This document shows positions 8,685-16,989 of a stretch of DNA of 64,000 nt, piece by piece. The translations under genes were made by a program, and so were the position numbers. The notes beneath the pieces are model-generated. The model saw only the letters and a program-made list of their open reading frames with translations, ran no database searches and had not been told where the DNA came from. This DNA is from Candidatus Stoquefichus sp. SB1 (GTDB lineage: Bacteria > Bacillota_I > Bacilli_A > Erysipelotrichales > Coprobacillaceae), in contig NZ_LN852695.1 in the NCBI RefSeq assembly GCF_001244545.1, positions 775,158 through 839,157 on the forward strand, in the 5' to 3' direction. How positions within the stretch are numbered: position 1 is the first letter of the stretch; every line of letters starts with the position of its first letter.

Positions 8685-9805
8685 AAATTGTTATAGCATG
8701 TGATTCATTTAAAGAAAGTATGAGTGCAAGAGAAGCTTGTCATGCAATAGAAAAAGGAATTAGGGCAGTTAATCAAACAGCAGACTGTCTTTGCATTCCT
8801 ATGGCTGATGGTGGTGAGGGAACAACTGAAGTTTTAATGAATGCTATTGAAGCATTACCATGTTTTGTAAAAGTTCAAAATCCATTTGGGCAAGAGATTG
8901 ATGCTATATATGGTATGAATAAAGAAGGTGTTGCTATTATGGAAGTCGCAGCAACATGTGGTATTGATTTAATCTCTCGGGAACAAAGAAATCCAACAAA
9001 GGGATTAAGTATTGGATTAGGGCAAATGATGAAAGATGCTATACATAGAGGAGCAAAGAAAATTATTATAGGACTAGGTGGTAGTGGGACAAACGATGGT
9101 GGTTATGGGATGTTGTGTGCTTTAGGGGCACAGTATTATGATAAAGATAATCAACTTCTTCCTACTGAGTTTACATCTATTCAGAGGATAGAGAGAATAG
9201 ATTTATCATCGGTTTATCAATTGTTAGATAGTTGCGAGATTGTTGTTGCAAGTGATGTTGATAATGTTTTTACTGGTGAAGAAGGAGCAACTTATATATT
9301 TGGTAAACAAAAAGGTGCAAATCAGCAACAGCTTGATTATTTGGAACAATCTCTCATTCACTTTCAAAATATTGTTTTTAGACAATATCATATTCAGTTG
9401 AATCGGGTCAAGAAAACTGGCTCAGCAGGTGGAATAGGCGGTGCACTTTATTTGTTAGGAGCTGATATGATGAGTGGTATAGACCTAGTTATGCAAGTCG
9501 CACAATTTGAGAAACATATAAAAAATGCTGATTATATTATGACTGGTGAGGGAAGCATTGACTCTCAAACCATTAATGGAAAAACAATCTCTGGTATAGC
9601 AAAGATAGCTTCTCAATATAATATACCTGTTATTGCATTTGGTGGAAGAGTAACAGAAGGAGCACAAAATCTTTATGATATAGGTGTTACAGCAATGTTT
9701 TCGATTACTAATGAGATAAAAACTTTAAATCAGGCACTTTTAGATGGACAGAAATATTTACAGATAACTTCTAAAAATGTATTTCGGTTGTTAAATAAGC
9801 TGTAA
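8681..9805 (+). CDS. glxK: Glycerate kinase (GlxK/GarK family)
   Basis: This 374-residue protein matches the glycerate kinase type 1 family in length and motifs: an N-terminal ACDSFKESMSA, PMADGGEGT, GLGGSGTNDGGYG, VASDVDNVFTG and TGEGSIDSQT. It phosphorylates D-glycerate, normally at the 2-position, giving 2-phosphoglycerate, which enters glycolysis at enolase (encoded at 34.1 kb). The ATG overlaps the mannosidase stop codon in an ATGA, showing translational coupling. Its presence directly after mngB is the strongest argument that the locus handles mannosylglycerate or glucosylglycerate-type compatible solutes and not simple mannosides. A probable terminator follows at 9841. Confidence 0.92.
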   Translation: MKIVIACDSFKESMSAREACHAIEKGIRAVNQTADCLCIPMADGGEGTTEVLMNAIEALPCFVKVQNPFGQEIDAIYGMNKEGVAIMEVAATCGIDLISREQRNPTKGLSIGLGQMMKDAIHRGAKKIIIGLGGSGTNDGGYGMLCALGAQYYDKDNQLLPTEFTSIQRIERIDLSSVYQLLDSCEIVVASDVDNVFTGEEGATYIFGKQKGANQQQLDYLEQSLIHFQNIVFRQYHIQLNRVKKTGSAGGIGGALYLLGADMMSGIDLVMQVAQFEKHIKNADYIMTGEGSIDSQTINGKTISGIAKIASQYNIPVIAFGGRVTEGAQNLYDIGVTAMFSITNEIKTLNQALLDGQKYLQITSKNVFRLLNKL

Positions 9806-9840
9806 GTGATTATTGGTTTGTATTTGATATATTTCTATAT

Positions 9841-9882
9841 GTGTGGATTCCATCTTATACAAGGATGGATGAAACACTTTTT
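9841..9882 (+). terminator. Probable terminator of the mng operon
   Basis: GTGT and TTCCATC (9841-9854) pair with GATGGA and ACAC (9864-9877), interrupted by a small internal loop, and a run of five T follows. Weaker than the others in the window. Confidence 0.45.
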
Positions 9883-10452
9883 AAATACTTATAATCCAAA
9901 AGTGAATTATTTTTAATTTTGGTCAATAGTTATGACTTGATGCTAAGAAATGAAAATTAATCGCATGCAGACTGTTTCTGTTTTGATAGTAGTTAGTTGT
10001 ATAATCTATATATTAAGCTATACTATGCCAGACAGAAAGGAATCAGCGTAGCATCGTATGTGATGGTTAGAAGAAAAGTGGGGTATAGGGCTATTAGTAA
10101 GGAAGTATCAGCAAATCAACAGGCCACAGCTGAAAAGGTGGAGAAACTACAATCAACTAGTTGCAGATTGAGTAATAAAAAATAGTCAGTTCATCATTAT
10201 AGCTATAATATGAATCAGAGAAAGAGTAGTTGGTTATAGTGATAAAAATGGATTGGTTATTGAAATAAAAAAACTATAAAACAGATTCTTATCATACTTA
10301 CAGATAATACATTATCTGATAGATATGAGAAACTGAGATATAGTTTTAAACAGAAGGCAAGAAACAATCTTAACTGGCTATAAGTCAGCTAAAATTATTT
10401 TATAATTTCTTTTATTTTTGTCAAAAAAAGACATGAAATTATTTTAAGTTTC
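9883..10452. other. Gene-poor interval, no recognisable feature
   Basis: About 570 bases without a gene I can support. A 62-codon open stretch at 9997-10185 opens on TTG without a ribosome binding site and has many near-frame stops around it; its product (VRRKVGYRAISKEVSANQQA and on) is not recognised. The interval could be a decayed gene or mobile element, but I see no inverted repeats or target-site duplication. Confidence 0.4.
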
Positions 10453-11247
10453 TTATGATCTGTTTTGTTGAACAAGTGTTGAATATTGAATACAGATTAA
10501 ATCAGCAATGACAACAAGTGGATAAGGATGACTGGCAAAATCATTTCGACTATGATAACGAATATATGCATCTATATAAGGGAGAGAAATACTAAAATTT
10601 GATGTTATCATATATATTTTAGGTTTTGTTTTTAAATTTTTAAAAGGTTTTGTGCGTTGAAAAACACGATCGAAATAAGTTCCAGATTCTGAGAAGATAA
10701 TAATTAAAGTATCTTCATCAGCATTATTGATATAATCAACCTGATCAATAAACTTGATACAAGTAAAAAGAATTTTACCATTTGTTTGTAAATCATATTG
10801 TAAATTCAAAGCAACGTTTTCTGATTGCATATATCCAAAAGCAGCAACTTTTTTATATTGATGTATATCTTTTACCAATTGTTGAATATCATTCTCTATA
10901 TGACTATTATAGAGGGTTTTTAAATTATCTATAACACTTAAAATATAAGATTTACATAAAGATTGAGATTCAAAGTCTTTAAAATTAAATTTTCCTTTGG
11001 CATGTTCATGTTCAATTGCATATTTTGCTATTTGAATTTTTAATGCATTAAAATCCTTTAAACCAATATCTCGACAAAAACGTGAAATACTAGAATTAGA
11101 AACATAACAATTTTGAGCAAAATCAGTTAAAGTAAATTCTTCTAAATCATGTATGTTTTCAATAATAAATTTTGCTATTTTATAATTATTAGAATCCTTT
11201 GGTTCACTATTGATAGTAGATAATAGAATAATCATCAAATTAAACAT
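10453..11247 (-). CDS. RpiR-family transcriptional regulator
   Basis: The chosen start is the ATG at 11245-11247 (264 residues), which follows GAGGG on the minus strand; a longer frame reaching 11328 would run into the upstream gene and has no such site. The N-terminal part carries an RpiR helix-turn-helix (FTLTDFAQNCYVSNSSISRF) and the C-terminal part a divergent SIS-like fold (KKVAAFGYMQSENVALNL, TLIIIFSESGTYFDRVF). RpiR proteins sense sugar phosphates. It may control the divergent NagB-like/PTS IIC pair 1 kb away, whose shared promoter region contains palindromes, but this is inference. It lies downstream of the RDD gene on the same strand with a gap of about 65 bases. Confidence 0.8.
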   Translation of the reverse strand: MFNLMIILLSTINSEPKDSNNYKIAKFIIENIHDLEEFTLTDFAQNCYVSNSSISRFCRDIGLKDFNALKIQIAKYAIEHEHAKGKFNFKDFESQSLCKSYILSVIDNLKTLYNSHIENDIQQLVKDIHQYKKVAAFGYMQSENVALNLQYDLQTNGKILFTCIKFIDQVDYINNADEDTLIIIFSESGTYFDRVFQRTKPFKNLKTKPKIYMITSNFSISLPYIDAYIRYHSRNDFASHPYPLVVIADLICIQYSTLVQQNRS

Positions 11248-11311
11248 TATTTTTCCCTCTTTTCGACATATGATTATATTATATATATCATGAAAATTGG
11301 GAGAATACAAT

Positions 11312-11878
11312 TTATTTCTTGATGACAAGTGTATTTGCTATTTTGTCATGAAAAGCTTGTGACATTGGCTGAAAATATGCATAACCAATAGAGATGATTG
11401 TAAGAGCATAAGCAATATATTTGAGTGGTGTCACAAAATGTACTAAGCCAAATAATGGCAGCAATTTTCTTAAATATGTTGCGGTTATCACAATCCCACC
11501 TTCTAAAATAACAGCGCCAAACAATTCTCTTTTGATCATTGTTAGTAATGTCACGTCATGAGTATCTTGATCAATAACCTGTATTTTACATAATTTCTTT
11601 CCTAATGTTTGACCTTTCCATACAAAACTAGGAATAATAACATAATAAATAATACCAATGATAATCGCATATACACCAAGTAATAAACCAATTTGAAAAC
11701 TATATTCATTCAATTCAAACATATAAGGTTGTAGATAATCATCACCACGAAAATAAAACGTAATAGGAATAACAGCAAGCATGTTGGTTAAATACCAATC
11801 TATCACCATAGCAAAAAATCTACGCATTCTTATTTCAATTACATCATATTTATTCATTGTTAATTTTTTATGAGCCAT
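11312..11878 (-). CDS. RDD-family membrane protein
   Basis: This 188-residue protein has the RDD hallmarks: the arginine-and-aspartate motif RRFFAMVIDW in the first membrane segment, WKGQTLGKKLCKIQVID after the second or third segment, and the C-terminal FHDKIANTLVI. About four hydrophobic segments are visible. The minus-strand ATG at 11876-11878 follows GTGAGGT. RDD proteins are small polytopic membrane proteins whose roles are mostly unknown (some have been linked to ion or compatible-solute handling), so no specific function is claimed. Its position between a NagB-like gene and an RpiR regulator does not obviously inform its job. Confidence 0.85.
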   Translation of the reverse strand: MAHKKLTMNKYDVIEIRMRRFFAMVIDWYLTNMLAVIPITFYFRGDDYLQPYMFELNEYSFQIGLLLGVYAIIIGIIYYVIIPSFVWKGQTLGKKLCKIQVIDQDTHDVTLLTMIKRELFGAVILEGGIVITATYLRKLLPLFGLVHFVTPLKYIAYALTIISIGYAYFQPMSQAFHDKIANTLVIKK

Positions 11879-11954
11879 TTTCTTTACCTCACTTTCTGTA
11901 TGGAGATGAGTATATCAATCTTCATACAAGATACCAATTTATTTCCATAACATC

Positions 11955-11985
11955 AAAAACTTTTCCAAATGATGGAAAAGTTTTT
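11955..11985 (-). terminator. Terminator after the nagB-like gene
   Basis: A perfect 12-bp stem (AAAAACTTTTCC at 11955-11966, GGAAAAGTTTTT at 11974-11985) lies just past the end of the minus-strand NagB-like gene and reads out into T residues on that strand. Confidence 0.8.
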
Positions 11986-11994
11986 AAAAAGAGA

Positions 11995-12714
11995 TTAAAG
12001 TCTTTTGTAATCTTCCATGTTTAATAAAGATGCTGCTTCTTTATCACAAATGACTGTAAAATTTGGATGAAGTTTTAAGACGGTTGCTGGTAATTCATCC
12101 GTAATTGGTGAATCTAAGACTTGTTTTAAAATTTCAGCTTTTTCTTTACCAGTCACAATCATAACCAGATGTTTAACACGCATTAAACTTTTTGGTCCCA
12201 TTGACAAAGTTACAGGTAAATGTGGTTTCGCTGGATACGTTGGATTAGCAGCGTTTTTTGTTTGACGATCCATAGGATATGTATAACTGTCCATTGGTGT
12301 ACATCTTGGGCAGTTACTGCAGAAATGTCCATCGAATCCTAAACCGATTAACATCACATCAAGACCACCTGCATCACGAATTTCCTTATCGTATGTTTCC
12401 CAATTTTCCATAGTTGTTGTATGAATTCTTTCTTCTGGAATATGGGCATCCTTAAAGAATAATTCTTGCATTTCTTCCCAGTTGGGACCATAAGGTTTAT
12501 CAAGATATGGTGCTTCATCAAATAAATAGTATTCAATATCTTTGAATTTCTCCTGATCTTTGACATAAGGAATCATCATTTTGTACAAATTGATTGGGGA
12601 TCTTCCAGCAGTTAAAGAAATATTAACTCTTTTATCCTGCATCATTGTACCTAGTAAAATGTGCATTGCACTTTCACTCATTTTTTGTTCATTTTCTTCA
12701 ATAATTAATTTCAT
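11995..12714 (-). CDS. Glucosamine-6-phosphate deaminase/isomerase-like protein (NagB superfamily)
   Basis: The 239-residue protein aligns by eye with the NagB/6-phosphogluconolactonase fold: ISLTAGRSPINLYKMM near the phosphate-binding loop, YLFDEAPYL matching the DEY region, and IGLGFDGHFCSNCP (H130) where classical NagB has GxGxDGHIAFNEP. The replacement of the FNEP segment by FCSNCP puts it in a divergent branch, similar to what I remember of E. coli YieK. It probably acts on an amino-sugar phosphate, but classical NagB activity cannot be assumed. The start at 12712-12714 follows AAGGAGG. It is divergent from a cellobiose/lactose-type PTS IIC, which suggests that the transporter supplies its substrate. 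A clean promoter is visible at 12761-12790. Confidence 0.75.
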   Translation of the reverse strand: MKLIIEENEQKMSESAMHILLGTMMQDKRVNISLTAGRSPINLYKMMIPYVKDQEKFKDIEYYLFDEAPYLDKPYGPNWEEMQELFFKDAHIPEERIHTTTMENWETYDKEIRDAGGLDVMLIGLGFDGHFCSNCPRCTPMDSYTYPMDRQTKNAANPTYPAKPHLPVTLSMGPKSLMRVKHLVMIVTGKEKAEILKQVLDSPITDELPATVLKLHPNFTVICDKEAASLLNMEDYKRL

Positions 12715-12760
12715 AAATTTTTTCCTCCTTAGTGTTAAGGATAAGACTCACACAGGCCCT

Positions 12761-12790
12761 ATTATATAGAAGTCAATCATCAAAAAACAA
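12761..12790 (-). promoter_or_regulatory. Promoter of the nagB-like gene
   Basis: On the minus strand, TTGTTT (12785-12790) and TATAAT (12761-12766) are separated by 18 bases and point at the NagB-like gene. Confidence 0.6.
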
Positions 12791-12793
12791 TTC

Positions 12794-12832
12794 ATTTCCA
12801 CAAGTTGGAAATATTTTCGACAATATGGAAAA
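12794..12832. promoter_or_regulatory. Candidate operator between divergent nagB-like and PTS IIC genes
   Basis: ATTTCCA (12794-12800) and TGGAAAT (12806-12812) form a perfect inverted repeat around five bases. A second, weaker repeat TTTTC...GAAAA spans 12814-12832. Both lie exactly between the two divergent promoters, the expected place for a shared regulator such as the nearby RpiR protein. Confidence 0.4.
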
Positions 12833-12835
12833 CAG

Positions 12836-12865
12836 TTGAAATGATGGACTTAACAATCATATAAT
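12836..12865 (+). promoter_or_regulatory. Promoter of the PTS IIC gene
   Basis: TTGAAA (12836-12841) and TATAAT (12860-12865), spacer 18, lie about 30 bases before the IIC start. Confidence 0.6.
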
Positions 12866-12896
12866 CATGGTACAGTTCAAGAAGGGAGGAACATTT

Positions 12897-14267
12897 ATGA
12901 AATTTATGGAAAGATTTAATGCTCTTGCTGATCGTACACTTGTACCACTTGCAAACAAGTTAGGAAATCAAAGGCATTTAGCAGCTATTCGTGATGGAAT
13001 GGTTGTCGCAATTCCATTATCTATTTTAGGAGGGGTCTGCTTAATTATTTCAACACCACCATTTAAGCCAGATACTTTACCAAATTGGGGATTCTTTAGT
13101 GATTTATTGATGGGTTGGTACAATTGGGCACAAGCCAATAAAGCGATGCTACAATTGCCATACAATATGACAATGGCATTAATGGGGCTGTTTGTTGCAT
13201 TTGCAATTGCGTATCATTTGGCCAAGAAATATGAAATGCCAACATTAAATGCATCAATTGTTTCAACTGCTGTTTTCTTAATTGTGACATCACCAGTTGT
13301 TTCAGCTGTTCCAGCTAGTGTTATGGCAGAAGGAACAGCAGTCACTGATTTATTAGGAATGGCAGGAAATTACATACCTACAACATTTTTAGATGCCAAG
13401 GGTATATTCACAGCAATTATTGTTTCGATTGGCTGTGTGGAAATTATGCATTTTATGTTAAAGAAAAATATTCGTTTTAAAATGCCAGAAGGGGTACCAC
13501 CAGCAATTACATCTTCATTTGATGCAATCATGCCTTTATTTGTTTGTGTCGTTGTTTTCTATGCACTTTCATTATTTGTACAGAATATAAGTGGTGAACT
13601 TTTACCAAGTATGATTATGACACTCTTAGCACCAGCAATATCAGGTTTAGATTCTTTATTAGGAATTTGTTTGATTACAATTATTGCTCAGACTTTTTGG
13701 TTCTTTGGTTTACATGGCGCTAGTATTACACAACCCATCAGATTGCCATTCATGCAAATGTATTTAGTGGCTAATATTACAGCATTTACTGCTGGTGAAC
13801 CAGTTGTTCATTTCTTTACACAGCCATTTTGGTCTTATGTCATTACACTTGGTGGCGGAGGAGCAACACTTGGATTATGTATCTTATTGCTCCGTTCAAA
13901 ATCAAAGGAATTAAAAACATTAGGGAAACTTTCTATTGGTCCAGCAATCTTTAATATTAATGAACCGATTATCTTTGGTTTGCCAATGGTTTTAAATCCA
14001 TTAATGATGATTCCATTTATCTTTGTACCGGTTGTGAATTCTATCATTGCTTATGGATGTATGGCGTTTAATATTGTTGGTAAAGGAATTATTGAAACAC
14101 CATGGACAACTCCTGCACCATTAGGGGCAGCGTTGGGATGTATGGATATCAAAGCAGGAATACTAGTGATTGGATTAATACTGTTAGATATATGTTTATA
14201 TTATCCATTCTTTAAATTGATGGAGAAACAAAAATTAGATGAAGAAAATGGAGTTCAAACAATTTAA
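12897..14267 (+). CDS. PTS system IIC component, cellobiose/lactose family
   Basis: The 456-residue membrane protein has the lactose/cellobiose-family IIC signatures: KLGNQRHLAAIRDGM near the start, WFFGLHGASI in the middle and FNINEPIIFGLPMVLNP in the C-terminal half, with about ten hydrophobic segments. The ATG at 12897 follows GGGAGG; an upstream in-frame ATG at 12867 lies within the promoter region. It is the sugar channel of a PTS enzyme II and needs separate IIA and IIB proteins, neither of which is encoded next to it. A matching orphan IIB lies at 58.7 kb. Being divergent from an amino-sugar-phosphate-type enzyme, it may import an amino sugar or a beta-disaccharide; the substrate cannot be read from the sequence. 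Confidence 0.88.
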   Translation: MKFMERFNALADRTLVPLANKLGNQRHLAAIRDGMVVAIPLSILGGVCLIISTPPFKPDTLPNWGFFSDLLMGWYNWAQANKAMLQLPYNMTMALMGLFVAFAIAYHLAKKYEMPTLNASIVSTAVFLIVTSPVVSAVPASVMAEGTAVTDLLGMAGNYIPTTFLDAKGIFTAIIVSIGCVEIMHFMLKKNIRFKMPEGVPPAITSSFDAIMPLFVCVVVFYALSLFVQNISGELLPSMIMTLLAPAISGLDSLLGICLITIIAQTFWFFGLHGASITQPIRLPFMQMYLVANITAFTAGEPVVHFFTQPFWSYVITLGGGGATLGLCILLLRSKSKELKTLGKLSIGPAIFNINEPIIFGLPMVLNPLMMIPFIFVPVVNSIIAYGCMAFNIVGKGIIETPWTTPAPLGAALGCMDIKAGILVIGLILLDICLYYPFFKLMEKQKLDEENGVQTI

Positions 14268-14326
14268 TATCAATATAAGGATAAACTCACACACACGATA
14301 AAACTCTATTTTTAAATAAGATAATC

Positions 14327-14370
14327 AAAAAAATCTTGATTAGATATTATTTCTATTCAGGATTTTTTTC
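14327..14370 (+). terminator. Terminator after PTS IIC
   Basis: A 13-bp stem with one wobble pair (14327-14339 with 14357-14369) ends in a run of seven T. The 130 bases that follow, up to the next gene, hold only AT-rich sequence and its ribosome binding site. Confidence 0.65.
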
Positions 14371-14506
14371 TATTATAGGTAAAATGGAAAATACATAAAG
14401 ATATTATGATATGGTGATAGTGAAAATATTTGGAAAAAGTTTTTACAAAATATATATCTATGCAATTCTATAAAAATAGATTATATATAAAGAGAGGAGA
14501 ATGATT

Positions 14507-16537
14507 ATGCTAAGTGGAAGAATGTTAAAAATATTAGAATATCTTGATAAACATCAGAATACTTCATATAAGGAAATAGCAGAAGATTTAAAAATAAAAG
14601 AACGCTATGTAAGATATGATATTGATAAAATTAATGACTATCTGTATTTATGTCATTTTCCTTTGATTGAGAAACAATCAAAAGGAAAGATATTATTTCC
14701 AAATATAGATATATCTTTATTAAAGAATGAAGAACATTTCTTTTATTCAGCAAATGAAAGGTTATCTTTAATATTGCTTATTTTATTATATGATGCATCA
14801 CATTTAAAACTTAATAAATTAAGTGAAGATCTTCAAGTTTCACGTTCAACAATCAAAAAAGATATGAGTGATCTTGAAAAAGAATTATATAAAAAGCAAT
14901 TAACAATTGAATATACTGATCATTTTGAATTGCATAGTGATTCAAAAAGTATTATGAGTTTAAGAGTTTATGAGCTCTCTAAATACATTTCTTTATTAAG
15001 AGATAAAAATATGCCTAAAAATTCATTCCAGGATTATGTATATCACCTTATTATCAGTTATTTTGATAATGTTCCATTGAAAGAACTATTTCAATGGATT
15101 GATAAAATCTTAGAAGATAATAATGAAATGAATGATGAAGGTTATCAATTTTTTGCAGCGAATATTATTCTTTTAGCCTATTATATTTTAGGAAATAAAG
15201 CATTACCACCAACAATTGGTTTTGATGCTCCCCGAACATTCGAAAAATATAATGAAGAGATTTTAGCTTTTGAAGATATCATTCAACAAGAAATAACTCA
15301 CTATTATCGAGGAACATTGATAAGACTTTTAGAATATCTAGATAGTAAAGATGGACTTTATGATTATTTGAATCCAACAAAGATTGAAACTATTATGAAT
15401 GATTTAGTGAACAGAATGTCAGAACTTTTAAATGTAGATTTCTCACAAGATGGAATTTTATTAGAAAGTCTTGCCCACCATCTGCCACCACTTCTTAAAA
15501 GAATTCATACGAAAAGATACATGTATCATGATTTAAAGGTTGTTATTCCAGAACAAGATCTTTACATATATGAAACTTTAAAAAGAGCTCTTAAAGATAT
15601 TGATATCTTAAAAGATTTGAAAAATCAAGATGAAAAAGTTTATCTAGCTGTACATTTTATTGTGAGTATGAATAGATTAAAAGAATCATCTTATAAACAT
15701 ATTATTATTGTTTGTAACTATGGTTATGGAACGTCTGCAATGTTAAAAGAAACACTCACAAGTGAATTTCAGGTTAAAGTCATTGATATACTCCCACATT
15801 ATAAACTATCATCTTTTGGAGAATTTGAAGACGTTGATTATATTGTTTCAACTTTATCATTAAAGAATACTTTTGGTAAAGTAAATATTGTTGTCAATCC
15901 ACTTTTGACATCACAGGATTATGCGAAATTAGAAGAAGCGGGCCTAATGAGAAAAAAAGTAAATGTAAATTATCATGCATTAGCAAATAAATTATATTTC
16001 TTAGAAAAGTCAGAACGTCAAAAAGTCCTTCATATTATTCAAAATGAACTTGGTTATACTGAGACGAAATTGGTAAAACCCATTTATAAAGTGAGTGATT
16101 TATTAAGAATGGAATGTATTCAAGTCATAAATCAGAAAATGGATTGGAGAAAATCAATATATGATAGTGCTGAATTGCTTGAAAATCAAGGAATAGTTAC
16201 ACCTGAATATGGTGAGAAAATTGTTACAGAGATTGAAAGAATTGGTTTTTATTGTGTTACTGATGGATTATTTGCTTTATTTCATGGACGTAATGATGAT
16301 TATGTTTACCGAAGTGGTATGAGTTTGATTGTTAATAAACAGGATATGATTTTTGATGATAAGATTGTTAAAGTGGTTTTTTGTTTGGCAAGTAAAGATA
16401 AAAAAGATCAAATTCCAGCCATGATTTTATTAATGAGAATGATTAAGAATACTGATTTTTTGTTGAGAATTGAATCAGCGGTAACATCAAGTGAAGTTTT
16501 AACAATCCTAAAAGAATGCGAGAGGAAGGTTTTATAA
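14507..16537 (+). CDS. PTS-regulated transcriptional activator (HTH, PRD, IIB-like and IIA-like domains)
   Basis: This 676-residue protein is a BglG/Mga/MtlR-type regulator. In order it shows an N-terminal winged HTH (NTSYKEIAEDLKIKERYVRY), a second HTH (about residues 90-130; LSEDLQVSRSTIKKDM), two PRD domains (about 180-385), a IIB-like domain with a possible phospho-cysteine (IIIVCNYGYGTSAML, about 400-490) and a fructose-type IIA-like domain (about 530-676; GLFALFHG histidine). Phosphorylation by the PTS would report sugar supply. AGGAG at 14495-14499 sits one base before an ATG at 14501 and seven before the ATG at 14507, so the latter is preferred. The next three genes encode a fructose-type IIA, IIC and IIB, with two-base spacing to the first, so it almost certainly activates its own PTS operon. 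Confidence 0.88.
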   Translation: MLSGRMLKILEYLDKHQNTSYKEIAEDLKIKERYVRYDIDKINDYLYLCHFPLIEKQSKGKILFPNIDISLLKNEEHFFYSANERLSLILLILLYDASHLKLNKLSEDLQVSRSTIKKDMSDLEKELYKKQLTIEYTDHFELHSDSKSIMSLRVYELSKYISLLRDKNMPKNSFQDYVYHLIISYFDNVPLKELFQWIDKILEDNNEMNDEGYQFFAANIILLAYYILGNKALPPTIGFDAPRTFEKYNEEILAFEDIIQQEITHYYRGTLIRLLEYLDSKDGLYDYLNPTKIETIMNDLVNRMSELLNVDFSQDGILLESLAHHLPPLLKRIHTKRYMYHDLKVVIPEQDLYIYETLKRALKDIDILKDLKNQDEKVYLAVHFIVSMNRLKESSYKHIIIVCNYGYGTSAMLKETLTSEFQVKVIDILPHYKLSSFGEFEDVDYIVSTLSLKNTFGKVNIVVNPLLTSQDYAKLEEAGLMRKKVNVNYHALANKLYFLEKSERQKVLHIIQNELGYTETKLVKPIYKVSDLLRMECIQVINQKMDWRKSIYDSAELLENQGIVTPEYGEKIVTEIERIGFYCVTDGLFALFHGRNDDYVYRSGMSLIVNKQDMIFDDKIVKVVFCLASKDKKDQIPAMILLMRMIKNTDFLLRIESAVTSSEVLTILKECERKVL

Positions 16538-16539
16538 AC

Positions 16540-16989
16540 ATGAATGATATTATACAAAGTGATTGTATTCTTTTAGAATTGGATTGTCATAGTAAGGAAT
16601 CTGTCATGGAACAATTGGTATTATGTTTAGAAGAAAAAGGAGTTATATCGCAAGGTGATGATTTTTTAAAAACTCTTTTAGAAAGAGAAAGTATTTTTCC
16701 AACATCAATAGGAAAACTCATTGCTATACCTCATGGTATTAGTGAATGTGTTAAACATCCAAGTTTATGTATTGGGAGATTAAAAAAACCAATTTTATGG
16801 GATAAAGAAAAAAATGAATATGCTATTTTTATTATTATGATTGCTGTTCCTATTACAAATGAAAATAATATTCATATTCAAATTATTTCTTATTTAATGA
16901 GGCATTTAATGCATGATGAATATATTGAAAAACTTTTGATTTCAGATAAACAAGGGATATTAGAATTGTTAAAAGGAGTTGATCAGTGA
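16540..16989 (+). CDS. PTS system IIA component, fructose family
   Basis: The 149-residue protein is a fructose-type IIA domain. The phospho-histidine lies in KLIAIPHGIS, preceded by ERESIFPTSIG, the usual order. The start ATG at 16540 is two bases after the regulator stop codon and is served by AGGAAGG inside the end of the regulator gene; an in-frame ATG at 16516 would overlap it and lacks a site. It passes phosphate from HPr to the separate IIB encoded two genes downstream. The gene overlaps the IIC gene by one base (TGATG), so translation is coupled. Confidence 0.9.
   Translation: MNDIIQSDCILLELDCHSKESVMEQLVLCLEEKGVISQGDDFLKTLLERESIFPTSIGKLIAIPHGISECVKHPSLCIGRLKKPILWDKEKNEYAIFIIMIAVPITNENNIHIQIISYLMRHLMHDEYIEKLLISDKQGILELLKGVDQ

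Noticed and set aside
9997-10185. 62-codon plus-strand frame
   Set aside because: It opens on TTG without a ribosome binding site and its product is unknown; reported only as part of a gene-poor interval.
11248-11328. Upstream extension of the minus-strand RpiR gene
   Set aside because: The extension overlaps the RDD gene, while the ATG at 11247 has GAGGG before it and gives the usual RpiR N-terminus.
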